From: Phylloscopus collybita
Lineage: Eukaryota; Chordata; Aves; Passeriformes; Phylloscopidae
Direction: 5' to 3'
Assembly: GCA_027886175.1 (NCBI GenBank)
Contig: JAJNNQ010000008.1
Span: forward strand, 8,125,001-8,189,000
DNA length: 64,000 nucleotides
Shown piece by piece: positions 49,531 to 60,334 of the stretch. The position numbers were made by a program, and so were the translations under genes. A model generated the notes under the pieces. That model did not search any database and was not told where the DNA came from. It saw only the letters and a list, made by a program, of their open reading frames with translations. The stretch's first letter is position 1. Each line of letters starts with the position of its first letter.

Positions 49531-51239
49531 TTTAGCTGTCACATTTATATGATCATGTTCTTGACTTATGTTCTTAATTTCAAAGATGATTTGAGAAACA
49601 GTGAAATGCACTGAGGTGCATCCTGCTAAGGATCCATAACATTTGTGAATCAACAACCTTTTCATGAAGCTGAAAGACACTAAAATATGATTATACAAAA
49701 TATTCCTGAACTAGATTTTGTCAGTCTGTTACATGTAAATATAGGTAATGATGTCCTTGAAATTATATATTTTAAATATTTTAAGTTGTTTGCAGAGAGT
49801 GGTGGGGCAGAATTTAGATTTTTGATGAAATCCACCAAAACCACAATTTACACCAGCTATGTTATAAAAGAAAAGATAAGTTTAAAATAATCTTTTCTCA
49901 TTTTTAATGTTTTAAGCTAGTTAACAATATGACACATAGGACAGTGAAAATTCAGTTCCAGCTCCAGATCATGAACTGAATCCTGTTCCCCTTTCTTTTT
50001 GCCTGTCTCCACATTGATAGAGCTTTATTTAAAAGCATTAAGAGACTGCTGCAACCTTTACATTTACAGAGAATGACAGAATATAAGAAGAATTAGTTTG
50101 TGGTTGTTTCTCTTTCCATACTTGTGTTGTGGTTTTAATCCCAGCTAGAGATGAACCACACAGGTTTTCAAGAAGGAGCAGGAAGGCTGAGAGAGATTTG
50201 CTCCTGAACAGTTACTTGCTACAAAAATTATCCTTGTATATTATACATCCTTGATAGAAAGTCCTGGATGTGCCTGCAAGTGGTGACAGAAAAAGGTTTT
50301 TCCTGAGGACACTCCTGGATATTGCTTGGTGCAAATGTTGATTCACCACAGTGATGTCACGATGGAATTGCACTGATGTGTCTGAGAAAATGGGCTTGGG
50401 CAACTGTTTTCTTTAGATATAGGTAAATAATTGTCAGTGAAAGTTTTGAATTCTTCAATTTTTCCACCAATTCTTTTATTCTGGTGGCAGTCTGTCTGCC
50501 TGGCGAGTGTTACAATCATTAATTTTGGAATGTTCTGCCCACCAGCTTGCAGTATTGCCATCATAGTGTAATATTGTCATATTACAGAATTACAATACTG
50601 ACCACTCAACAGGTTTTACCTCTTTCTCTTTAGAGCTTCTTATTTATCTTGACAAACCTTTGAGCATGGTCACTAAGGGGGATGTCTGGGTATTATTTAG
50701 ATATCAATCCTTCAGATTTAACATGAGTACAATTTCTTTCTGCTCTACCAGTGCATATGTGCCAACAGTAGTCAAGTGCTGGTTTGAATGGATATCCAAA
50801 GGAAACTCTGCCCACCAAGGTCATTTTGTTGGATGCAGTTATAATAACTCCAATGGAATCACCCAGTTGGTTAAAGCCAGTCAAACTGCCAAACCCTGAG
50901 ACTTAACGGAAAATTTTAAGATTGTTTGTCTACTGTTCCTTTTTGCTTTTAAAGAAATGTGGCTTAGCAAAATTCTGTCAAGGCTGGAAAGTTTGTGCAG
51001 ACAGAAGGTAGTTAGCAAATAGAATTATGTGCAGAAAGGCTTTAATCCCTGCAGCCCCTATATAAGAACATCTGCTTGAATTACAGGCCATACATAAATT
51101 GTGTGTGCCTGTTTTTGTCACAGATCCTTCCTTCCCTTCCACCCTCTGCTCACCACATCTTATATGATACACTGCAAAAAACCCCACCCAAAACAAAAGC
51201 TAATTAGTACTTCCAGCCCCCCCATTAGTGAAATCTGAT
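49531..51239. other. Gene-free AT-rich DNA
   Basis: No gene supported. GTAATAT/ATATTAC at 50,568-50,585 is a 7-bp inverted repeat with a 4-base loop. Short overlapping frames on both strands at 50,340-50,900 resemble no known protein. Confidence 0.6.
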
Positions 51240-51530
51240 ATGTTTACTAAAAAAATAATTGCGACATTCCATTCATAAATCTTTAGCAATGTCAGCATTA
51301 TACTGATGGAATTATGATGTCCCAGTACAAATTGTCTGACCTGCTTTATGTTCCCCAGCACATAATTAAGGTGGTGGTGTGTTAAAGGAAGTAATTTTGT
51401 TCAAAGCTTTGGCACCAGCAGTGCAATGTCTTTTGCTCGTATTACTAACAGTTACCAGTCAAGGTAGGAGCTGCACCGTGTTTGACTTTGAGATTAGACA
51501 TATTTCTGTAGCTCTGAGCACAATGCTTTG
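51240..51530. promoter_or_regulatory. Candidate conserved non-coding element
   Basis: About 290 bp with no repeats or long open frame and several regulatory-type words: CACATAATTAAGGTGG (homeodomain core), TTCAAAGCTTTGG (SOX/TCF-like palindrome, about 51,400-51,413), and a GTCAAGGTAG nuclear-receptor-like half-site near 51,459. Inferred from texture only. Confidence 0.25.
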
Positions 51531-53179
51531 AACAGCACATGCAAAATTTAAAATAATGTTTGGTGTAGTGACTTCGTCAGGATTTGAGTTTTAGTCCCTT
51601 GAGGATTTGAATGAGCAAATAAGTTTATGAACGATGACAAGAAAAACTTGAAAACTACAAGCTTTTAATTCTGTTCACAGGTAGTTTGAAATGTAACTTG
51701 TTTCCTTGCTTTACAATCTTTGAACTGTCTTGTTCTCTTCTTTGAAGATGGAAACTTTAGGAAAGTATCTAACAGGCCCATGAAACTTGTTAACAAATTG
51801 AATTTTATTTTCAAAGTGCATAATCTGAATAACGATTTTTGAGGACCCATAGCAGTGTAAATTTCTGGAGAAAATGCCAGTGGCCATGTCAGATCCGCAT
51901 CCCACAAACAGCTAAGACTGTGTGCCTCACTGAAGTTCTGGAGTAGTCACACTGACCTTGAGAATCAGAATGTTTCTGTACAGTTCAGTCACACAAATAT
52001 CTTCCTCTCTGTTTGCAGTCCCTGGTGAGGTCTCCAAGCCTGTTGACTGTAACTTGGGGCTGAGCCTTTGTAGGATCAGATTTTATGAGCCTTTCTCATG
52101 TATTCTTCAGTGACTTCCAGGCATAACTCATATTTGCAATATTTCCTTACAGGATAGATCATAGGATATGAGCATAAAAAAGTCAATAAAATGCATAGTA
52201 ACTAATGAAGTAAATGTGATTAGATTTACATTAGAATGTGTATTTTCCTTAACCCTGTCAAGCACTCAGGCTTAGGCAGATGATAGATGCTACTGTTACT
52301 TTAGTTTAGGATTTTAAATATCCACTGCTTTGAATACTGTGAAATTGCCTTTTGATTTCTCTAGGCTTTAGCACACAGCTGTCTTCTTTGTTATTATTTA
52401 TTTTATTCCCTAGAAAAACAGGTTTTGGTTTCAAATTTTCATAGTTTTACATAGGTTATGTCTTTAAAGAGTTATTAATGCCATTTCTGTTTACAAATCA
52501 AAAATACATGCATTTTCATTTCTACTACAGTTAGTACTTGGCATGATGTTTACATTTGGCGAAAGGCAGAAAGTCAGCTCTATGTTTAAAAGCAGGGTTT
52601 TGTATTTGAGCTTGGCCAAAGCATTCTCCTTAAAGACAGGAGAACATTTAATTCAGGATAAAGTTTGAATTTGTCTTTCTAGCTTATGGCCTCAATATAT
52701 ACACTCCTATGTCATCATTTAAATTGAGTCTGCCTCATTTTTTTTTTTAATTTTTTTTTTTAACTTAGCATTCTAAGATTTTAGTAAAGCTTTGAAGATA
52801 CATTTTGATATCATTGCATCTTCAACACATTCAAAACATGATAATAATCCAAAATACACATTTTGGAGCAAATTGCCTGCTGTGATATGGTACAACACTG
52901 GCCTTCCTGCTCTGTCTCTAAATGAAAATACTGACTAAAAGATCACAGAGATACCTTAAAACTTGTGTTGTCCACTTCAGTGGATCTGAATGATCCAGGC
53001 ATTTCATTTCAGCATGCTTTTCCACTGTCTGTTCAAACCTACAGCTAAGGCTCATATAAATTGCACATCTAAACATATAGAAATGAGTTATTGAAAATTC
53101 TGGGTTTTAGTCATCTTATACCAGTGTAAACCTGTCTTTTAATGTCTGTTATTTCTGAGGTCTAGGAAATATGTCATTG
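51531..53179. other. Gene-free AT-rich DNA
   Basis: No gene supported. A T-rich tract with two T-runs lies at about 52,738-52,762. Otherwise unique sequence without recognisable elements. Confidence 0.6.
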
Positions 53180-53420
53180 GACAAATTGTCCTGTGAGGCC
53201 AAAATTAGCTGCTGTGCTTTGCTTTTAAATATTAACTGCTTAATAATTTCCATGCAAATACACTAGCAATTAATAATTGTATTGCAATGACTTGGCTGTT
53301 TATAGCCTGTAAATTGAAGCATTAGGTGTATGTAAATATCTTGACTTCAGTGGGAAATGGAAAGACGCTGCTTAGTAGTAAAAGCTGTCTTATTCAATTA
53401 GCAGAATGTTACATATCCTG
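53180..53420. promoter_or_regulatory. Candidate conserved non-coding element with octamer and C/EBP-type sites
   Basis: Contains a perfect POU octamer ATGCAAAT (53,252-53,259), a palindromic C/EBP-type ATTGCAAT (53,281-53,288), TTAATAATT and CAATTAAT homeodomain cores, a GTAAATAT forkhead-like word and a TTCAATTAGC homeodomain core, all within 240 bases free of simple repeats. The motif matches are exact; function and conservation are inferred. Confidence 0.35.
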
Positions 53421-54628
53421 TTTCCTTCTAAACACCATAGGGTCTCCTAAACATTCACAGTGTTGATGTTGACTAAACAGGCTGTTGCATTGCAGATTAC
53501 AGGAAGGCTTGTACTTAAAATTACCATTTGAAGTAAAACCGAACAAAAATTTTACCAAGTATCAGTAAGGCTGTGGCTTAGCCATTTGAAAAGCAAAGCT
53601 AAGGAGTGGGGGGAAATCAGGGTAACATTTATTGCTGAGAAAAAGTTCAGAGTGGTCAGAACCATTTGATAAACAGTCTGAATAGAAAACTCACAAATGT
53701 TTTCAACGCAATGTTGAAATGCTCCATTTTGAAAATGTCAAATGAACGCTTTTGACATTTCAAAATGTTTCGGGGTTGTGCATCGTAATGGAAGCCTAGG
53801 AAATAAAAGTCTAAGTTCACCCAACTGCTCGAGGACTGTGTTCTCTTACCATATAAATGCCATGAGATGCCTTGGCCCAAGCACATCTGAGTCCTCCTGC
53901 CTTCCAAGGCTGTCCACACCCTTCCACCAGCTGATGTGCGCTCTGATTCTTATCCTGACAAATGTTTCACTTTGCATGGTCAGCTTGTATGTCATTGAGT
54001 AGAGAAGGAATCCTTCTCACATCACAGGAGTTCAACCACATGCCAGAAGAGCCCAAATTTCTGCCTATGCACTGAATTCAGCAGAGGCTGAACTAAGGAC
54101 TGATGTCTCAAGGAACTGTGTCACCCCACAATATCAGCTACTTTGTAATGAAACATTCTTAGGTTTCTCTTTTGTATTGAGAATTTAAATGTTATTTGCT
54201 GAAGAGAACAAAGCAGTCATAAACTGCATCTGGAATATCACTGAGTATTAATACTTAGGTGCCTAATTATCTCTTTCTTAATTTCTCCAAAATAGATTTC
54301 CTTTATATGGAGATTGTTTTTGCAACTTATTTCACTTCTGTGTTTTGAACAAGTCATCTGACAAGAAAAAAATAATATTTTCACATTCCTCCTCTAGATG
54401 GTTAACTTTTCAGAAATCACAATATGACAAGCTTTCATAACTGGAGTGATGGAAGTTGCTGGAATGTGTCAAGGATCAGAATTTCCCTTTACATCTCTTG
54501 GGTTGCTGTGTAGGTAGGTGTAAGTCAGCATAGCTCCATTCACATCAGTAAGGTGTGCTGTTTTATACTGAGCAGGGAGTTGACTGACTGTATTTTGACT
54601 TCTATTAGATGCTATTCGGTTTGGGATT
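53421..54628. other. Gene-free AT-rich DNA
   Basis: Overlapping 87-codon (-, 53,656-53,919) and 86-codon (+, 53,742-54,002) frames lie opposite one another and resemble no known family. No repeat recognised. Confidence 0.6.
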
Positions 54629-54650
54629 CCCTCCCCACCCCCCCACCCCC
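54629..54650 (-). other. G-quadruplex motif (minus strand) / i-motif (plus strand)
   Basis: On the plus strand this is C3-T-C4-A-C7-A-C5. The minus strand therefore has four G-runs of 5, 7, 4 and 3 separated by single bases. Four runs of at least three G with one-base loops is the most stable class of G-quadruplex motif. It stands alone in AT-rich sequence and is not part of a repeat array. Confidence 0.85.
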
Positions 54651-57600
54651 AATTTTAGTAGTCCTTACTCCGATGCATCTGCTTTTTTAAAAAAAGACAC
54701 AATTGACTACGTGACATATTCATGAACATAAGATAATTAGGGTTATAAGTTTCTAGAAGATTGAGATCTAGGATTTTTAGTCTGAGAGATTTTGAAAAAT
54801 ACTAATATTTGTTCTGTATATATTTGTGTGTAAGCTATGTGTGGTTTTTGTGCAAGTATTGTTAAAAAGCATGTTTTCTTTCCACCTCCACAAGCAAACT
54901 TAAAGACATTATATTACTCTCCATTCAAACAAAAATCTTAGTTCCTGTAAGATGGTAACCATAAGATGGTTACAGGAATCTTATTTAACTTCTTTTTACA
55001 GGTATAGTCATCTACATCTGCATAGCTGAAGTCAAAACTTTTGCCATCAGTATTTTATAGACTTCATAAAAACTAAGGAATTTATGTATGTGGCAGATTA
55101 TTTCACAATATTGTCAATCTGCCATAGCCTCCCCTCCTCTTAAAAAAAATCTCCCTTTGCAAAGGACATTATCGCTTTTATGAAAACAAAAAGAGTGCAT
55201 ATTTATTTTCCAAAATGTTCTTCGAGACTTTCATAAGGTTACTTCATAAAATGTTAGACTGTGTCCTTTGTCTTTTCTTCTCATCTTTTCCATCTGCTGA
55301 AACAACACTAAGTCAGAGTAACTATGGTGCATCAAGCTGTGAAGAGCAGGCCACACCACTAAGAGTCAAAAATCCTCCTATTTTCGACCTCATTGATGAT
55401 AGCATTGTACTTTTGCCTGATTAAAGTTTAAATATGTATCATGGTTCAAATTAAGATTAAAATGGGCTTTTCTAAATCAGGACCTCTTAACTGCTCTTCC
55501 AAAGTCCAATAAATTTAGAATACTTTGGATTACTTTCAATGTAGTTAAAGGTCAAACCTCTGAATGCCTGTTTAAGGAAAACTGGTTTTTATTAGCCAAA
55601 AGTATATAATTTTAGGTTTTTGTACTGAGACAGTCCTGTTAAATTATGTCCCATTCCAGAGTTGCACAATTAAGAATTTAGGAAATGAAGACAAGCCTTT
55701 ACTTTTAGTACAAATCTTTTTTCAACTCAGTTTTGCATTGTAAATATTATGCATAAATATGTCAATTGTGACAATTTATGAGAAGATAACATATGATTCA
55801 TAAACAAAGTATTAATTTAAATTTCTCTTTTTTTTATTAATGACTTTATTGTTGCTTTTTAGTGGGTTTTGTGACTTTTTTTATAAACTTCAAGATATGT
55901 GACTGAAATAAGCAGTACTGTTGAAATTAAGAATATATCTAGAGGATCATGGCATTACTTTCAGAGTATTTCTTCTACTTCCACTTGAAGTCAGAAATCA
56001 GTGTATAAGACTTTATTTTAAGAAGATGTGTTGGGGATGATGGAAGACAATATTCATTGTTTGTTTTGTGATGGGACATGTATGGACATTATTTAGAATC
56101 TCTGTGCAATTTGAGGGCTTTTTAACTCCCTTTCCATGGTGCACAATCCCTTTCTTGGTGCACAATCTGCTACTGGCTGTTGCAGTAATTGTGCAAAACC
56201 TGTCCACAGTGGCTCTTGCCTGTCCCTGAGGCAGTCCTTACCTGCAGCTGTGAGCACAGGCTGAGCATGATTTGGCAGAACTTGGGCTGCAGGGACTCAG
56301 ATCTGCTTGGGTTTAGTGCTGGGTCAGCCAACGTGGTCAGGACACTTTGGTGACTGTGACCTTCCCCCATGGGACTGCACTTCCCTGCCTCTCAGCAGAG
56401 CTATGGAGACAAAAATCACTTCAGGATAGTAAAATGTTTAATTTCTTCTCTATTAAGGAACTCAAAAAATATTTCACATAAGAAAGTCAGCCTTTTATCT
56501 ATCTTATTAATCCATCAGTCTTCTCTTATTTATCATAGGCACTGATAAGTTGCTCAAACTTTTCCCCTTTTCTCTGTTCAAACTTGGGAAAATTCAGTAC
56601 AGTTTTGTATGCTGCCTGCTAACCTTAGGCCATTGAAGCAATGCATCAACAGGAAGTGAAAAACAAAAATATGTCTCAAGTCCATGTATTTTTAAACCAA
56701 TGTCATAGACAAACAGGCAAGATATTAGCTTTGTGCAGGCTATTAATATTTTAAACCATTCCAGATTAACATCTTCTATTGTTTTGGTTTTTTCTGCATA
56801 CAGGAAGAATCATATTTTTTATTAACATCTTAAAATATAACTCATCTTTTGAATCATTTTGGACAAAAAAATCTTGACTGATTTTGATCTGAGCGAAAAA
56901 GTTGACTCAGACTTTCTCATCATTTTTCTCTGATTCTATATTCCAGAAAAACCCAACGTATACAAGCCACGTATTTAGGGGAAAATATTAGATGCAGCTC
57001 TTTGGTCTCAGATTTTGGGGAATGCAGACCAGCTAATTAACATGGGTCTCTCTCAGAAAAATCTCTAAAGCACATTATAGCTTACTGTGTACCTTTGAAA
57101 AGGCAAGTGCTGCGTAAGCATCTTTCAGAAGCACTTTCCATACGGGAGAGTTTGGAAATGTGTAAGCCATGGGAATCTTGCACTGCTTCTGCCTGCCTTT
57201 ACTCTCAGGATTGTCCACAACCACTGACTCTCTGCAGTTCTGAGATAAACTTTAGCCCATTCCCCCCAGCCCCTAACCAGGTGCAGGATTTATATCCCAC
57301 CTCCTGGCCTTGAGGCAGGAATGCTCCCCAGTGAGCTCTCCTGACACTATAGTACATCCTGCCATGACTTTTAACATCACTGGAGACACTTTTTCCCCCA
57401 AAGGAAATAATGACTTACAGTAACACAGCTTGTTGTGATATCTTGTTGGAAATCCAAACATGTGGCAATTTACGAGTGTCAGCAGAAATTTTTAGACTTG
57501 TGTGGCAGTCCGTGCTGTGCGTTAGATGTTGGAATCTGACCCTTCGGCTTTGCCACAGTGGTGTCCCAGGAAAACCATGTAGAGTTGCCTCTACTCTCTT

Positions 57601-60287
57601 TCCTATTCACTTTCTTTCCCTAATATTCTGCAATGCAGTTTACCTATATAGCAATTTGTACGTGTTCTGCCTGTAGCTTGTCTTTCACAATCTGAAATCC
57701 TGCCTAAGACCTTTCTATTTTATCTGATCAATCAATTTTGATCTTTCTGTTTTTCTTTGTACAACTCATGGTTTCTTTATGGAATTCTTGCCTAACTGAA
57801 ATAGGGTGGTAAAGTAAGAGGCAGAAAATGGTGGAGGCAATAAATTTATTTTTTCTTTCTCACCCTAGTCTTGTAACAATTAGTATTTTTTAGTAGGAAT
57901 AGATTTTTTTTTTTCCTACAAAAGATGGAACTCAATTTTTAAAATCTAGTTTTAATACTTGTGTTCTGCCTAACTGGACCTGAAAACAATATAGATCTCA
58001 AGTTTGTTTCATGACAAAACAGTTTTGCATTCAGCCTTGAGCAAATGAAACAGGGTTTCTGGTTATTCCTATTAAGAGCAGCATAAATAAACCTGAGCAC
58101 ACTGCTGTGTAATGTTCAAGTAGAAAATAGTCCTATTACAGACTGGCTTGTCTGAAACTTGGGTTTGGCATGTTTAACATGTTTTACATCATCAGTTTTT
58201 GTTACAGCTGTTGGCACTAGACTGGAACATGATTGAGAGGTTTTGATGACCTCAGCTTCTGCAGTTTATTAAGTCACCCAAACAAATAAAGAGGTTCTGT
58301 CAAGTAGCTTGCTCACCTCTGCCTTACCTGTATATTTTTATGGTCTAGTATAATTGTAATTTGAATTTTAAGTGTCTATCAGTGAGGGAAAGAAGGAGAG
58401 GAGAAAGCTCCTATTCTGTGGCTGAAAGGAAAAGGAAAAAGACACCTTGGCTACCATCCCTATGGAATACATAATGAAGGGCTAAGAAAACAACTTTTTA
58501 ATGGCCTCAAGATTTGGTCCGATTAATAAAATAAGTATGTTTTCTTTCTGAAAACCAGTAGCAGTTAATTATTATGAATACAGGTTTTGCTGAAATTTCA
58601 TAGAAAGGCAGAAACATGTATTGCATCAGCTGCAAGAAACAGTGGGAGTAATGTATTCATCTGAAGGAAGCAGATTGGTTTTATGAAAGTACTTTTCCCT
58701 GGGCCAGCAGAATATCCAGTGTCTCCGAGTTCTCTGCTAGTATCTGGTGGTTCTGCATTGCAGAGAAACCAATGCCATTTTAACAACTGTTGATTATTTC
58801 TTCAGAATTGGAGCTTTTCAGAGAGCTTTTCCCTGTTCTCGGCCGATATAGGACTGATAGATAGGACATGGGATTAATGACAAAACTTGAAAACTCAGAG
58901 ACTTTATTTTTTTCTAAATCAGATGAAACATTTTGACTTTCACAAATCCTTGTGGATGTGGTGGTAAAACTGACGGTTTGAGCCAGGTTGAAATTAGAGT
59001 GAAAACAGCTTTCCTGTTAGCATTTCATCACATCTGTCAGGCAAGTAGGCTTTGGCACAGTGGGAAAAAAAGAAGACCAAAGCAACATTAAGCAACTCTG
59101 GTGATCCCCAAGCCCCTATTTAAGCAGAAGTCGGTAAGATTTAGCAGAGTGGCAAGCGTGTATCAGTTCCATTCCCCCAGCCCTGTTGCCTGGAGGTGCC
59201 TGTGTGTGGCTGCAGGGCCCCGGGTGAGCCCTGGGCCAGGCCCCGAGTCTGGGCAATGCTGAGATGTTCAGAGGGCAGGGAAGTGTTTAGAGATGGAATG
59301 CTACCATTTTCCTTTCCCTTTGGAAACTGTGACGTAGCACATAATGCCTGTTGGTGTTAGTACCAGCTGATTCTTATATTTTCAGAGGAAGATTACCTGA
59401 AGTCAACAGCAAGGCCTCCGTAAGGCCTCTGGAGACCTGGTGAGCGGTCTCTGGCTGTGTAGAGTCACTCTGTGCAGTGCCCCTGCCTAAAGTACCTCTC
59501 CTCTTGGAAATGGTCCAGCTCACCTGGCTTATCTGGTGCTGGCCTTAGGAGGTTATGGTAAATGTGTCTTCCTGGCAGTAAAAATAAGACTAGGTACCAC
59601 AAGTAGAGATGCAGCTAAAGCTAACTGCATTTTCAGATAACATCTTGTAACCCCTGTGCCATGCCTGGAGCTCATCCAGGGGCTTTGCCTTTGTGTGTGT
59701 GCAAATCCAAACACACTATCCTGAATGGGCAATCAACGGCTTTGGGTTTCAGTACCAGCAATCAACACATTGTAGACTTCAGGGAGATTTGATTAGATCA
59801 CATTCTAGAGATCGCATATAGAAATGCAGATTGATCTTTTCTTACAGAGCAGAAGGGATGGTCAGAGTACTCTGAGTCATGACACAGAAAAGGCCTATTT
59901 TCTTTTAAATTAGGAATTTGCTGTGTAGTAGTTTGGACTATCCTATCACCATCAACAAAATACTGGCACGGGCCACTAAAATGACAGTCTGCTTGGCTGG
60001 ATCTCAGTCTGGGGGAGTTTGCAGTGATGCCAGCAACTCAGAGTGCCTTAGAAGTTGTTTTAAAGTACTGAAAAGCAACGTGTAAACAGTGAGCAAATAC
60101 ATGAGTAAATAGAGAATGAAGTTGTCATCAGCTGTCCTGTGGAAGCAGGAAAATGCATGTTTTAAAATGTGGCTAGTAACAGAACTCTCTTTTATTTGCT
60201 GCCTCAGTGAGTACCCAGCGTTCAGAAATCCAAAGTTGATAATTTTCAAGTCTACCCTCACAATATGTCTGTTTAAGCTGCCTCAGA
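54651..60287. other. Gene-free DNA with small palindromes and one exon-like segment
   Basis: TTCCTGTAA (54,942-54,950) and TTACAGGAA (54,970-54,978) form a 9-bp inverted repeat around two near-identical TAAGATGGT words. TGTCA/TGACA at 55,760-55,773 forms a spaced palindrome. A GC-rich exon-like segment on the minus strand (about 56,243-56,400) is described under findings. A second GC-rich patch lies at 59,170-59,280. No gene can be supported. Confidence 0.55.
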
Positions 60288-60334
60288 AATAAACCTTATG
60301 GAAAATAATGGGAAAAAAAAAAAAAAAAAAAAAA
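60288..60334 (+). repeat. 22-base A tract preceded by AATAAA
   Basis: Twenty-two uninterrupted As (60,313-60,334) follow an AATAAA hexamer (60,288-60,293) by 20 bases, the normal spacing between a polyadenylation signal and a poly(A) tail. This layout would fit the 3' end of a processed retrocopy. However, CR1 rarely retrotransposes mRNAs in birds, no coding remnant is visible upstream and no convincing target-site duplication was found. A plain A-mononucleotide repeat is equally likely. Confidence 0.7.
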
